A stretch of 64,000 bases of DNA, taken from positions 62,001-126,000 of the forward strand of contig NZ_JAYKKJ010000010.1 in the NCBI RefSeq assembly GCF_035969385.1, given 5' to 3'. Both the position numbers and the translations under genes were made by a program. Shown here one piece after another: positions 50,157 to 59,828 of this stretch. Source of the DNA: SELP01 sp035969385. GTDB taxonomy: Bacteria; Pseudomonadota; Alphaproteobacteria; Rhodobacterales; Rhodobacteraceae. The notes below the pieces were generated by a model, which searched no databases, was not told where the DNA came from, and saw only the letters and a list, made by a program, of their open reading frames with translations. The first letter of the stretch is position 1; every line of letters begins with the position of its first letter.

Positions 50157-51269
50157 CTAGGCCCCAAGCCAGCCCCGGAAACCCATGTCATCATCAAGGA
50201 TCAACAGGTCTTTCGCGGCCCTGCCGTCTACCTTTGCGAGGGTCTCAAGCCCCATCAACCGCGCCGGGACGGTGATGGCCATGCGCAGGGCCTCCAGCCG
50301 GTTCAGACCCAGCACATTGACCAGCCGCGCAACCCCTTCGGCTTGGGTCAGATGCGCCCCGGCAAGGCTGCCCTCGGCGTTGACCAAACGCCCGTCTTCA
50401 AGGTGCAGCGACTGGCCGTAAAGGTCGAAACAGTCCGGGCCGCCAACGGTGGGCATCGCGTCCGAGACAAGGAACATACGGTCGGCAACGGGACGGGCCC
50501 GGATTGCCAGCCCGATCATCTCGTCCGCCACATGGATGCCATCGACGATCAGCCCGGCATAGGCGTCCGAATTAATCGCCGCCCCGACCATGCCGGGCGC
50601 CCGGTTCAGCATCGGCGACATGGCGTTGAACAAATGGGTAAAGCACCCTGCCCCGGCGTACAGCGCCGCGCGGGTGGTCTCTGCGTCCGCATCGGAATGG
50701 CCAAGGGACACGACCGCGCCCGCCTCTGCCAATTCGGCGATCTGATCTGGTGTCGCCGCCTCGGGCGCGACGGTGATCATGACCGGCACCCCGGTGGCCC
50801 GAAGCCGCTGGACATGGACCAGTGTCGCCCTTTCAAACGGGCGCACATGGGCAAGCGCATGGGTGCCGCGCCGCGCCACGGATATATGCGGGCCTTCGAT
50901 ATGCAGGCCAAGGATACCGCCGCGCCCCTTGGCAGCGATAGCGGCATCGACAGCCTGCGACAGAACCTCGGCCCGGTCGGTGATCACGGTCGGCAAAATG
51001 CCGACAGTCCCAAGCCCGCGATGGGCGGCGGCGATCTGGTCCATCGCCTCGACCGTCGGCGTCGCATTCAGAAGGACGCCGCCGCCCCCGTTGACCTGTA
51101 GGTCGACATATCCCGGCGCGACGATCCTGCTGATCCGTTCCGCGGACGGCCCGGCAGCATCGGCACAGGTCACTTCGGCCACATGGCCGTCTTCGATCCG
51201 AAGGGCCATGTCGCGCCGCAGGCTGTCGCCATCGAACAAAAGGTCGGGCAGGATCCAGCGTTCAGTCAT
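50157..51269 (-). CDS. nagA: N-acetylglucosamine-6-phosphate deacetylase
   Basis: The 370-residue amidohydrolase has the metal-site opening VAPGYVDLQVNGGGG, GLHIEGPHIS with the metal-binding Glu, SLGHSDADAETTRAAL and TNLFNAMSP-like THLFNAMSP, and catalytic Asp in LVSDAMP. It removes acetate from GlcNAc-6-phosphate to give GlcN-6-phosphate. It overlaps the kinase gene by 8 bases and sits near the operon end. The acetate released would feed the acs step elsewhere in this window. Confidence 0.96.
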   Translation of the reverse strand: MTERWILPDLLFDGDSLRRDMALRIEDGHVAEVTCADAAGPSAERISRIVAPGYVDLQVNGGGGVLLNATPTVEAMDQIAAAHRGLGTVGILPTVITDRAEVLSQAVDAAIAAKGRGGILGLHIEGPHISVARRGTHALAHVRPFERATLVHVQRLRATGVPVMITVAPEAATPDQIAELAEAGAVVSLGHSDADAETTRAALYAGAGCFTHLFNAMSPMLNRAPGMVGAAINSDAYAGLIVDGIHVADEMIGLAIRARPVADRMFLVSDAMPTVGGPDCFDLYGQSLHLEDGRLVNAEGSLAGAHLTQAEGVARLVNVLGLNRLEALRMAITVPARLMGLETLAKVDGRAAKDLLILDDDMGFRGWLGA

Positions 51270-52185
51270 CCCGTGGCCCTTCCCAACTTGCGTTCAGCGC
51301 CGCCAGCGCCGCGCCCCGTGCCCCGCTTGCATCGCCGCCTTCCGCCAGAACGATCGGCGGCGCCCCGAACCCGGCAATCTGGCCACCACGCAGGGCCGCA
51401 CCAAGGTCTTCGGCCACATTCGGCACCCGGCTCAACCCGCCGCCCAGAACGATCACGTCCGGGTCGACCGTCTGGACGAGCGACAAGAGCAGATCGCCCG
51501 TCATCGCCAGCCACACGTCCCAGACCCTGCCAGCTTCGGCGTCGCTGCTGCGCGCGGCGGCAAGTGTCTCGGGCGTCCAGTCGCGCCCAGTCAGGTCCCG
51601 GGCCATGCGGGCCAGACCCGGCCCGGCGATATAGGTCTCGACACAGCCCATCCGGCCACAACCGCATTGATAAATCGGCAGTTCGTGGGCGGATACGACG
51701 GCAGCTGAGGCAGGGGTGTGCCCGAACTCTCCGCCGGTTCCCACCGGACCGGGGCGCAACTGCCCATCATAGGCAATCCCGCCGCCAACACCGGTCCCAA
51801 GGATCAGGGACATGACCGTGGCATGGCCGCGCCCCGCCCCAAAGGCGGCCTCGGACAGGGCCAATGCCCGGCAATCGTTGACATAGGTGATCGGATGGCC
51901 CGCCGCCGCCGCAATATCGGCGGGCAAACGGCGCCCCTTGGCGGGCAGGTTGGCGGTAAAGGCGTTCCCGTCCGGGTCCACAAGCCCCGCGGCGCCCACG
52001 CCCACCGGGACCGGGCCGCCTGCCTGATCCAGAACCCAGCGAACCTGTTCTGACAGCATGGCCACCAGTGCGTCATAGTCCCCCGGCGTTGCGTCGCGCC
52101 GTTTGTTGACCAGCCGCCAATTTGCGTCGAACAGCTGCACCTCGGACTTGGTGCCGCCAAGGTCGATCCCCGCCGCCGCGATCAT
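51262..52185 (-). CDS. ROK family sugar kinase (probable N-acetylglucosamine kinase)
   Basis: The 307-residue protein opens AAGIDLGGTKSEVQLF (ATP phosphate loop), with the sugar-binding YVNDCRALALSE and GTGVGGGIAYDG, and the zinc motif CGCGRMGCVETYIAGPGL typical of ROK kinases. The ATG at 52185 is chosen. In this operon it most likely phosphorylates GlcNAc released by the GH20 enzyme, making the NagA substrate. A glucokinase role is possible but fits the context less well. Confidence 0.93.
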   Translation of the reverse strand: MIAAAGIDLGGTKSEVQLFDANWRLVNKRRDATPGDYDALVAMLSEQVRWVLDQAGGPVPVGVGAAGLVDPDGNAFTANLPAKGRRLPADIAAAAGHPITYVNDCRALALSEAAFGAGRGHATVMSLILGTGVGGGIAYDGQLRPGPVGTGGEFGHTPASAAVVSAHELPIYQCGCGRMGCVETYIAGPGLARMARDLTGRDWTPETLAAARSSDAEAGRVWDVWLAMTGDLLLSLVQTVDPDVIVLGGGLSRVPNVAEDLGAALRGGQIAGFGAPPIVLAEGGDASGARGAALAALNASWEGPRDD

Positions 52186-53255
52186 GGCTGCACCGGATAA
52201 AGGGTGACACCGGACACGACGCGGGTCAGCGTCCCCTGCCCCGCAAACGGGTCGTCCACGTTCATCCCCGTCGCATCGGCCCAAACGACGCCCGCGACCT
52301 GCGCGAACAACACAGCCAGTGGCGCGGCCCAGACCGGGCCGTCGGGCATCGGCAGGTCGATATCGCCCCCCGGCCCGATGGTCGTCACGGTCGCGCGCGG
52401 GAACTGCGCCCGCAGTTCGGCCACCAGATCGGCCTCATAGGCCGCGCCAGGCGCATCCGCCCCGATGAAGGCGACCAGCCGCGTATCGTCCGTCACAAAA
52501 GACTTCGGCCCGTGCCGGAACCCCAGGATGCTGTCCCACAGGCAGGGAATGCCGCCCGCAGACAGTTCCATCACTTTCAATGCGGCCTCGCGCGCGGCAA
52601 AGGCCAGCGGGCCAGTCCCCAGAAAGACCGCGCGGCCCGGCGCGGGGCCGACCCCTGCCTGAACCGCTGGCAGGATCGCTTCAAAGCGGTCAGCGGCACG
52701 GGACAGGCCGTCCACCACGGCCCTGTCCCCGAAGATCGCAAGCGCGGTCAGCAGCATTGTCGAAAAGCTGCTGGTCATGGCAAAGCCGCTGTCGTGGGTT
52801 GCCTCTGGCAGGATGATCACACGGGTTTCATTGCCGCCGCGCGTGGCCAGCGCGCTGTCGCCGTTGCAGGTGATGTTCAGCCGGGGCGCGTCGGGCGCCA
52901 GCGCATCCAGCGCGTCCAGCGTCCCAAGGCTTTCCGACGAATTGCCAGAGCGGCCAAAGCTGACCACCAGCGGGCGGCGGTCGCGCAGATAGGCTTGCGG
53001 GCGTCCAACCAAATCGGTTGTCGGAACGGACCGAAGGCGCGGGCTGCCGCGTTGCCCCTCCAGCCCCGAAACGATGATGTCGCCAATGAAGGCGCTGGTG
53101 CCCGCACCGCAGAACCAGACCTCTTCCACGCCCTGCGCCGCGACCCAGTCCCGGTGCCCGGCGAAATCGCAGGTCTTGGCCCAGTCCCGCCAGATCCCCG
53201 GCTGGGACAGGGTTTCGGACCAAGTGGCCCAACGGCTGAGGGTGGGTTCGGTCAT
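52182..53255 (-). CDS. SIS-domain sugar-phosphate isomerase/deaminase (AgaS-like)
   Basis: The 357-residue protein has two SIS domains: VWFCGAGTSAFIGDI and SFGRSGNSSES in the first and AVFLGTGPLAFAAREAALK in the second. The C-terminal LTRVVSGVTLYP tail matches AgaS (galactosamine-6-phosphate deaminase/isomerase family). It overlaps both neighbours by 4 bases. Alongside the next SIS gene, it may deaminate GalN-6-phosphate or a related amino sugar, or act in parallel on GlcN-6-phosphate. Confidence 0.9.
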   Translation of the reverse strand: MTEPTLSRWATWSETLSQPGIWRDWAKTCDFAGHRDWVAAQGVEEVWFCGAGTSAFIGDIIVSGLEGQRGSPRLRSVPTTDLVGRPQAYLRDRRPLVVSFGRSGNSSESLGTLDALDALAPDAPRLNITCNGDSALATRGGNETRVIILPEATHDSGFAMTSSFSTMLLTALAIFGDRAVVDGLSRAADRFEAILPAVQAGVGPAPGRAVFLGTGPLAFAAREAALKVMELSAGGIPCLWDSILGFRHGPKSFVTDDTRLVAFIGADAPGAAYEADLVAELRAQFPRATVTTIGPGGDIDLPMPDGPVWAAPLAVLFAQVAGVVWADATGMNVDDPFAGQGTLTRVVSGVTLYPVQP

Positions 53256-54262
53256 CGGGTCACGGTTACCTTCGACAGGGTGGCGGGTGCGTCCGGGTCG
53301 TGCCCCAAAGCGAGGGCGGTATCAAGGATCACCGGGTAAATATGGCGCAGGATTGCCGCGGCGGCGGCGGCGGGTGTCAGCCCGGCCACGGTCGGGGCGA
53401 TCCGATGCACATCAGACCCGGTCGCGCGGAACCTTGCGACGGCGTTTTCGATGCTCTCTGCGGTCCCGGGCGCACCTGTGTCCAGAACCAGAACCGTCAG
53501 CGGGTTGGTGGCCAGTTGCAGCGGCCCATGCAGCACTTCAGAGGCGGAATAGGCCTCGGCATGGATGGCGCAGGTTTCCTTGATTTTCAGGGCGACCTCA
53601 TGCGCCGCGCCAAATCCGGTATCGCGGCCCACGACATAGACATGACGCGCCCGCAGCAAGGCGGCGCGCAGCCGGTCATGATCGGCGCCGGGCAGGCTGC
53701 CAACATCTTCAAAGGTTTCAACGCTCGCACCCAGCCGGGCCGCATAGTCGGGCGACATGGCCGCCAACAAGGCAAGCCCGGCGCCAACGGATCCGATCAC
53801 GGTTTTGGTCGCAGGGACAGCATGCTCGGGCCCTGCATTGATCGGAACAGTGACCTGCGCGGCCCCTTCAACGCCGGAACCTGCGACATTCGTGATCGCG
53901 GCGACGGTCGCGCCCCGGTCCCGCAAGCCCTGCGCCGCGCGGATCAGATCTTCGCTTGCGCCCGATTGCGAAATGATAAGTCCGGCAGCGCCGTCAACGG
54001 AAACCCCCGCCCCCACAGAAAAGACCGAAGGCGGCAGCGACGTCACCGGCACCCCCAATTCGCGCATGAATTCATAGGACAGGATATTCGCCGCCGCGTC
54101 CGACGATCCCCGCGCGATGGTATAGAATGCTCGTGCGCCCGCCAGACCCAGCGCCGCGACCGGCGCGGAAAGGTCCAGTGCGGCGGCGCGGGCAAAGACG
54201 CCTGCCGCCTCTTCGATCTCTGCGGCCATATGGCGACCGGGTTGTGACGCGTCCATGCTCAT
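53252..54262 (-). CDS. SIS-domain glucosamine-6-phosphate deaminase (NagB-II type)
   Basis: This 336-residue two-SIS protein resembles the isomerase half of GlmS without the glutaminase domain: IARGSSDAAANI, SQSGASEDLI, EVALKIKETCAIHAEAYSASEVLHGPLQL. Such NagB-II proteins convert GlcN-6-phosphate to fructose-6-phosphate and ammonia, replacing classical NagB, which is not seen here. It overlaps both flanking genes by four bases. Confidence 0.9.
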   Translation of the reverse strand: MSMDASQPGRHMAAEIEEAAGVFARAAALDLSAPVAALGLAGARAFYTIARGSSDAAANILSYEFMRELGVPVTSLPPSVFSVGAGVSVDGAAGLIISQSGASEDLIRAAQGLRDRGATVAAITNVAGSGVEGAAQVTVPINAGPEHAVPATKTVIGSVGAGLALLAAMSPDYAARLGASVETFEDVGSLPGADHDRLRAALLRARHVYVVGRDTGFGAAHEVALKIKETCAIHAEAYSASEVLHGPLQLATNPLTVLVLDTGAPGTAESIENAVARFRATGSDVHRIAPTVAGLTPAAAAAAILRHIYPVILDTALALGHDPDAPATLSKVTVTR

Positions 54263-55407
54263 CCCCGAAGCCCGTATTGATCGAATTCGGCCCAGGTGTC
54301 GGTCAGGTCCACGACCTGCCCTTTGACCCGCGCCTCGTCCAGCGCCAGCGCGGCAACGCCGGCCTCGAGCGCATCCACGATGGAGACAGGCAGCGCACCG
54401 GTCTGCCCGCGCAGGTAGGCGGCGATATCCTCGGCCATCATGTGGTCCGCACCATAGTGGTGACCCTGACGGGCGCGGTCGCCAGACGTGTAATCATGGT
54501 CGGCATAGACCGTCCCATCCCGCTGCGTCACTTTCAGATAGCCGCGCATGAAATCGCCCTCGGCCATGCCCTTGGCCCCGATCACGCAGAACCGGCGGTG
54601 TTCGTCCGGCACGTTCAGGTTGGTGTGAAAGGCAAGGCTGGCACCGCTTTCATAAGACAGGATCGCGGTCTGGAAGTCGATGATATCGCCGTCCGACCGG
54701 AATGGATCATCAGTGGAATCCCAGACCGATTTCTTGACGTGGAAGATCTCGGCCTCGGCGTTTGAAGCGGGGGCGTAGTCGGGCAGGAACGACCGCCGCC
54801 CACCGAAACTGGCCACCCGCGCGGGCCGCGAGGCGGTGATCATGTTGTAAAGGTCCAGATCGTGGCAGCATTTTTCCAGCATGAAACCGCCCGAATGTTC
54901 GACCTTGCGCCGCCAGTCGCGCATGAAGAACGCGCCGTGGTAGGGGCCGATATGTTCATTGGCCTCAAGCGAGGCGATCTGCCCCAGAACCCCGGCCCCA
55001 AGGGCCGCGCGCAAATCCACCATATGCTGGGAATAGCGCAGGACCAGCCCGACCATGACCCGGCTTGCCCCTCCGTGCGTGTGCAGAAGGCGGGCCAGCT
55101 CCATCGTTTCCGGGATCGAGACGACCACCGGCTTTTCGGTGAAGATATGGGGAACGTCCGCCTCTAACCCGGCGCGGATCTGCTCCAGATGGAAGCGGTT
55201 GGGGGAGCCCACGAAATAAAGATCGGGCTTGGTCGTCGCCAGCATCTCTTCGACGCTGCCAAAGCGCGGCACGTCCTCGCCGATCATCTCCAGATGGGTC
55301 GGTTGCGGGTCGTAAAAGCCCACGAACTCCACCTCGGGCATGGTCTCTTTCAGGACAGAGAGGACATGACCGGCCCGCAGACCGATCCCGGCGGTTGCAA
55401 CTTTCAT
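54259..55407 (-). CDS. Gfo/Idh/MocA family oxidoreductase
   Basis: The 382-residue protein has an N-terminal NAD(P)-binding fold (VATAGIGLRAGHVL; here the fingerprint is G-x-G-x-R-A-G), the EKP motif in FTEKPVVV and a C-terminal substrate domain with GGFMLEKCCHDLDL. It sits between the ATPase and SIS genes of the GlcNAc operon. Sugar-modifying oxidation, or an NAD-dependent glycosidase-like reaction, is possible; the substrate is unknown. Confidence 0.9.
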   Translation of the reverse strand: MKVATAGIGLRAGHVLSVLKETMPEVEFVGFYDPQPTHLEMIGEDVPRFGSVEEMLATTKPDLYFVGSPNRFHLEQIRAGLEADVPHIFTEKPVVVSIPETMELARLLHTHGGASRVMVGLVLRYSQHMVDLRAALGAGVLGQIASLEANEHIGPYHGAFFMRDWRRKVEHSGGFMLEKCCHDLDLYNMITASRPARVASFGGRRSFLPDYAPASNAEAEIFHVKKSVWDSTDDPFRSDGDIIDFQTAILSYESGASLAFHTNLNVPDEHRRFCVIGAKGMAEGDFMRGYLKVTQRDGTVYADHDYTSGDRARQGHHYGADHMMAEDIAAYLRGQTGALPVSIVDALEAGVAALALDEARVKGQVVDLTDTWAEFDQYGLRG

Positions 55408-55419
55408 CGCGTCTTTCCC

Positions 55420-56517
55420 TCAGGCGACGAGCGCGGGGGCGGCCTTGCGGCGCATGACCCGGCCATCGGAGTTGAACAGGTGACAGGCGGCGGGGTCGAT
55501 GGACAGCGCCAGCGGCTCGCCTTCGCGCGCGGGGGCTACCCCGTCCAGCGCCGCACAGAAACGTGTGTCGTCGCCCAGCGCGCCATAGGCCAGCGTTACG
55601 CCGCCCAGCCGTTCGATGACCTTCACGTTCAGGCTCAGTCCGGCTCCGATCCGGATATCTTCCGGGCGCATCCCGACCTCAACCCGGTCGCCCTTGGCCG
55701 CGCCATCCGCCTCGATCGGCAAGACCAACCGGCCCCCGGCATCAAGATCGACGGCCACACCCGCCGCGTCCACTCCGGCAACGACGCCGGGGACGAAATT
55801 CATGTTCGGCTGACCAATGAACCCCGCGACGAACTTGGTCGCCGGGTGGTGGTACAGCTCCATCGGGGTGCCGAATTGTTCGACCCGCCCGCCGTTTAGG
55901 ACCACGATCCGGTCGGCCATGGTCATCGCCTCGACCTGATCGTGGGTCACATAGACCATGGTCGCGTTCAACTCGCGGTGAAGCTGGGACAGTTCCACCC
56001 GCATGTCGCCGCGCAGGGCGGCGTCAAGGTTGGACAGTGGTTCATCGAACAGGAACACCTTGGGTTCACGCACGATGGACCGGCCGATGGCGACCCGCTG
56101 CCGCTGCCCGCCGGACAGTTGACCGGGCTTGAGTTGCAGCTTGTCGGTCAGTTGCAGGATATCGGCGGCGCGATGCACCCGCGCCTTCAGGTCCTCGGCG
56201 CCCATCTTCTGGACCCGAAGCGGAAACGCGATGTTTTCGAAAACCGACAGGTGCGGATAAAGGGCGTAGGACTGGAACACCATGGAAATCCCCCGGTCGA
56301 CCGGGTGGGCGCCGCTGACGTCCTGACCGCCGATGACGATCTTGCCGTTCGTCGCCTCTTCCAGCCCCGCGATGATCCGCAGAAGCGTGGATTTGCCACA
56401 GCCCGACGGGCCGACGAAGACCACGAATTCCTTGTCCCGGATCGCAAGGTCGATGTCGTGCAACACCTTGGCCGAACCAAAGGATTTGCTGATGTTTTCA
56501 AGATCGAGTGTCGCCAC
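55420..56517 (-). CDS. CUT1 sugar ABC transporter ATP-binding protein (UgpC/MsmK-like)
   Basis: The 365-residue protein starts at a GTG at 56517 (ATLDLENISKSFG). It has Walker A GPSGCGKST, signature LSGGQRQRVAIGRSI, Walker B VFLFDEPLSNLD, the switch VTHDQVEAMTMADR and a C-terminal OB/TOBE regulatory domain (about 240-355). It energises the permease pair upstream. A hairpin separates it from the binding-protein gene. Confidence 0.94.
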   Translation of the reverse strand: MATLDLENISKSFGSAKVLHDIDLAIRDKEFVVFVGPSGCGKSTLLRIIAGLEEATNGKIVIGGQDVSGAHPVDRGISMVFQSYALYPHLSVFENIAFPLRVQKMGAEDLKARVHRAADILQLTDKLQLKPGQLSGGQRQRVAIGRSIVREPKVFLFDEPLSNLDAALRGDMRVELSQLHRELNATMVYVTHDQVEAMTMADRIVVLNGGRVEQFGTPMELYHHPATKFVAGFIGQPNMNFVPGVVAGVDAAGVAVDLDAGGRLVLPIEADGAAKGDRVEVGMRPEDIRIGAGLSLNVKVIERLGGVTLAYGALGDDTRFCAALDGVAPAREGEPLALSIDPAACHLFNSDGRVMRRKAAPALVA

Positions 56518-56554
56518 GGGACTGTCCTGTCGTTGGAATCTGTTGGGATGATCC

Positions 56555-56576
56555 GGGCGGCGGCGCACCGCCGCCC
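56555..56576 (-). terminator. Intra-operon hairpin after sugar-binding-protein gene
   Basis: GGGCGGCGG-CGCA-CCGCCGCCC forms a perfect 9-bp GC stem in the 77-base gap downstream of the binding-protein gene. Without a T run it more likely stabilises the binding-protein mRNA or attenuates downstream genes. Confidence 0.65.
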
Positions 56577-56594
56577 AAACCAGGGAGAAACGCC

Positions 56595-57806
56595 TTAGAG
56601 CGCGTCGTCGAGTTCCTCGCCCGCGATGGTCACGAGGTTGTCGACGGTGTCATCCTGCAGAAGGATGCCCTGCACCATGTTGGTGAAGACCGACTGGAGC
56701 GATTTGAAATCCTCGACCAGCGGCTCGGGGCCACCGGCGGCGATCCCGGCGGTGTAGACACCCCAGAAATCATCGCCCACGTAGTAGGGGTTTTCGATGC
56801 CCAGCTTTTCATACTGGAAGATCGGGGTCAGGCCCCAGCTTTGGTCAAGGTCATACTGCGCCTCTCCCGAGGCCAGCGCCTGCGCCAGTTCCTGCGCCAG
56901 ATCTTCGTGGCCCGAGCCCTTGAACACCACAAGGCTGTCGGTGATCAGGATGGTGCCGCTGTCGCCGCTGGGCCCGTGCGGGACCGGAACGGTGATCGCG
57001 TTGATGCTTTCGTTGTGCTGGCCACGGCCCCACGGACCCTGAACATACATGCCGATCTGGCCATCATTGAACAGATCCTTCAGCTGGTCACGTTCCCATG
57101 CAGTCGGCCCGTCCTGCGCCACGGCGGCGAGGCGGCCGTAGAAATCGAGCGTTTCGCGGGTCTGCTGGCTGTCGAGCATGTTTTCACCGGTCGCCGGATC
57201 AATCACCACCCCACCGTTGGAATAGAGGTAGTTCAGGAACTGGTGCATGGTGTTGTCGAAATCCTTGCCCGCAAGGCCGATCCCGGCAGCATCCGTGTTG
57301 TTGTGGATGGCTTCGGCCATCGCATACATGTCGTCCCAGGTGGCCGGTGCTTCACAGGCCACACCAGCCGCTTCGGCAAGGTCGCAGTTGATATACAGCG
57401 CCTTGGTCGAGAAGGCGTGCGGATAGCCCCAGCGGGTGCCTTCGATGGTCACGGTATTCAGGATACCGGGCTGATAGGCCTCTTCCCACTCGGCGGGGAT
57501 CTGGGCCGGAACGATCAGGTCATTGTTGGCCAGCTGACGCAGGGTGCGCGACCCCATATAGGCAATCGACGGCGGATCACCGGCGGCGGCCAGCGTCAGC
57601 GACTTGTCCTGGCAGGTGCCCCACGGCACGGCTTCGATGTTCACGGTCACGCCGTCATGGCTTGCCACGAAAGCATCGACGACAGCCTGATCGGCCTCGC
57701 GGACTTCGCCGCCGCACATGATGAAGTGCAGCTCTTCCGCCTGGGACGACAGGGCCGACCCGGCAAGAAGCACGGCGCCAAGTGACAGGGTTCTTACGGT
57801 CTTCAT
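56595..57806 (-). CDS. Sugar ABC transporter periplasmic binding protein (CUT1)
   Basis: The 403-residue family 1 solute-binding protein has a signal peptide (MKTVRTLSLGAVLLAGSALSS, cleavage about residue 23). The mature opening is ELHFIMCGGEVREADQAVVDAF; other family features are PHAFSTKALYINCDL and WERDQLKDLFNDGQIGMYVQG. It would capture N-acetylglucosamine or chitooligosaccharides, as judged from the neighbouring GH20, NagA and kinase genes. AAGGGAGAG precedes the ATG. Confidence 0.92.
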   Translation of the reverse strand: MKTVRTLSLGAVLLAGSALSSQAEELHFIMCGGEVREADQAVVDAFVASHDGVTVNIEAVPWGTCQDKSLTLAAAGDPPSIAYMGSRTLRQLANNDLIVPAQIPAEWEEAYQPGILNTVTIEGTRWGYPHAFSTKALYINCDLAEAAGVACEAPATWDDMYAMAEAIHNNTDAAGIGLAGKDFDNTMHQFLNYLYSNGGVVIDPATGENMLDSQQTRETLDFYGRLAAVAQDGPTAWERDQLKDLFNDGQIGMYVQGPWGRGQHNESINAITVPVPHGPSGDSGTILITDSLVVFKGSGHEDLAQELAQALASGEAQYDLDQSWGLTPIFQYEKLGIENPYYVGDDFWGVYTAGIAAGGPEPLVEDFKSLQSVFTNMVQGILLQDDTVDNLVTIAGEELDDAL

Positions 57807-57841
57807 TTCGGTCTCTCCCTTATATGTTGGACCTTGGGTTG

Positions 57842-58687
57842 TTATTCTTTCACCGCGCCCGCGGTCAGACCCGCGACGAGGTATTTCTGCAAAAAGAGGA
57901 AGATCAGCATGACGGGCAGGACGCCGGTGAGCGAGGCCGCCATCATCTCGTTCCAGGTGACATCCTGATAGCCGATGAATTCAGCAAGTCCGGCCGGCAG
58001 GGGTTGCAGTTCGCGCACCTGGTTAAAGGTGATCGCAAAGAGGTATTGCTGGGCATAGGCGGTGATGAACACGGCCACGCTGACCACGATCAGACCGGGC
58101 ACAGCCAAGGGCAGGACCACGCGGCGCAGGGTATACAGCCGGCTGGCCCCGTCGACAAAAGCCGCCTCTTCCAACTCGCGCGGGATCTTTTCCAGATAGC
58201 TGCGCAAGAGCCAGATGCCGGTCGGGATGAGGAAGGCCACGCCGGGCACGATCATCGCCCAGTAGGTGTTCAGCAGGCCCAGCGTCCGCAGCACCCGATA
58301 GAGCGGGATCAACAACACGGCACCGGTGAACATGTTCACCGCCAGAAAGATGCCCAAGGTGCCATTCTTGAACGGAAAATCCAGTCGACCAAAGGCGTAT
58401 GCCGCAGGGATCACGAAAATCAGCGTGATCATGGTCACCATCCCGGCAATAAAGATCGAATTCCAGATATAGCGACCCAGAAGCGGCACGGTTTCCCACA
58501 TCCGGCTATAGGCGTCGAAGCTGAAGTTCTCGCCCCAGAATCGGTAGGGCGAGGAAAACAGATGCTCCAACGGCCGCAAGGACACCACGAACATTTCCAC
58601 AAACGGCAGCAGGATGAAACCTAGGAAGATCGTGACGGCAATGTAGATGCCGATCTTTTGCAAAAGGGTATAGCGGTCCATCATCAT
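57842..58687 (-). CDS. Sugar ABC transporter permease (MalG-like)
   Basis: The 281-residue permease has six helices and the coupling loop EELEEAAFVDGASRLYTLRRVVLP-type sequence near residues 170-193 (E-A-A-x(3)-G). It pairs with the upstream MalF-like gene, whose stop lies one base before its ATG. It transports the substrate delivered by the binding protein. Confidence 0.93.
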   Translation of the reverse strand: MMMDRYTLLQKIGIYIAVTIFLGFILLPFVEMFVVSLRPLEHLFSSPYRFWGENFSFDAYSRMWETVPLLGRYIWNSIFIAGMVTMITLIFVIPAAYAFGRLDFPFKNGTLGIFLAVNMFTGAVLLIPLYRVLRTLGLLNTYWAMIVPGVAFLIPTGIWLLRSYLEKIPRELEEAAFVDGASRLYTLRRVVLPLAVPGLIVVSVAVFITAYAQQYLFAITFNQVRELQPLPAGLAEFIGYQDVTWNEMMAASLTGVLPVMLIFLFLQKYLVAGLTAGAVKE

Positions 58688-58688
58688 C

Positions 58689-59606
58689 TTACTTCACCCC
58701 GTACTTGCGGTTCACCTTGTTCAAAAAGAACAGGTAGATCAGGCTGAAGAGGCTTAGCAGGACCACGATGACCACCGCGCGCGCCGCACCTTCGCCGAAT
58801 TTGTAATTGCTGAATGCCGTCTTGTAGGTATCCACGATCAGGGTCGTGGTTGCGCCACGCGGGCCACCCTCGGTCAGGATCCAGATGATTTCGAAGCTGT
58901 TGAAGGTCCAGATCGCTGAGAGGAGCGCCATGGAGACTAGCACCGGCATGATCTGCGGGATGGTGATCCGGCGGAACCGGTACCAGCGCCCTGCCCCATC
59001 GACCCACGCTGCTTCGTACAGGTCGCGGCTGACCCCTTGCATCGCGGCCAGAAGGAACAGCGTGACCATGGGCGTGCCGATCCAGACATCCGTCACGATG
59101 GCCGAATAGAAAGCTGATGTTTTGTAAGCGAGGAATTCGAACGGACCGTCCAACAGGCCGAACCGTTGCAGCATCCCGGAAATCAGGCCGAAGTGCCCAT
59201 TGTAGAGCCACAGCCAGCCGAAACAGCCGATCGCAATCGGAATGACCCAGGGCGGCATGACCAACACCCGGAACAGCGCCCGCCCCGGAACGGCGGCGTT
59301 CAACAGCGACGCCCCGATCAGCCCAAGAACCAGCTTCAGCCCGACCGACAGGAACATCCAGTAAAAGGTCCGCACGACGGTGTCGTAGAATTTCCCACTT
59401 CCAAGAAGATCGGCATAGTTTTCAAGACCGACAAAGCTTTCGCTATTGAGCTTGGCATCTGTGAACGACAGGCGGACAGTTTCGGCCAGGGGCCATGCGA
59501 CGATCACCCCGATGAAGATGACCGCAGGCGCAACCAGGAGCCAGGCAAACCAGGCTTCGGGCAAGGTGCGCCGGACAGGCGCCGCAGTTTGGCGTTGATC
59601 GGACAA
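58689..59606 (-). CDS. Sugar ABC transporter permease (MalF-like)
   Basis: The predicted 305-residue permease has six helices, the opening helix WFAWLLVAPAVIFIGVIVAWPLAE and the coupling loop YEAAWVDGAGRWYRFRRITI near residue 200. I prefer TTG at 59606 (SDQRQTAAP), which has a GGGGG run 4 bases upstream; no ATG is well placed. It is the first gene of the GlcNAc operon. Confidence 0.9.
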   Translation of the reverse strand: MSDQRQTAAPVRRTLPEAWFAWLLVAPAVIFIGVIVAWPLAETVRLSFTDAKLNSESFVGLENYADLLGSGKFYDTVVRTFYWMFLSVGLKLVLGLIGASLLNAAVPGRALFRVLVMPPWVIPIAIGCFGWLWLYNGHFGLISGMLQRFGLLDGPFEFLAYKTSAFYSAIVTDVWIGTPMVTLFLLAAMQGVSRDLYEAAWVDGAGRWYRFRRITIPQIMPVLVSMALLSAIWTFNSFEIIWILTEGGPRGATTTLIVDTYKTAFSNYKFGEGAARAVVIVVLLSLFSLIYLFFLNKVNRKYGVK

Positions 59607-59690
59607 TGTTCCCCCCGGATGTCTACCGCGCCCTTGCAAGGGGCACGAATCGTTCTGTTGAAAAACGTTACCACGGAAAGACATTTATGC

Positions 59691-59815
59691 TACCAAAATA
59701 ATACCAAATCTTCGGATTTCTCTTTTTCTTCCTTGTTTACAATGCATTAGATTTCTTTCAAAATTTTGCATCTAGCGAAACACATCCATTTGGTCTTACA
59801 AAAAGAATACCAATA
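59691..59815. promoter_or_regulatory. TACCAA repeats in the GntR/transporter divergent region
   Basis: The 222-base divergent gap is AT-rich. TACCAAA occurs at 59691 and 59702, and TTGGT at 59790-59794 faces ACCAA at 59809-59813. These repeated half-sites around the likely divergent promoters are good candidates for GntR regulator binding. The rest of the gap is T-rich without other clear signals. Confidence 0.5.
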
Positions 59816-59828
59816 AGGATTCGCCGCC

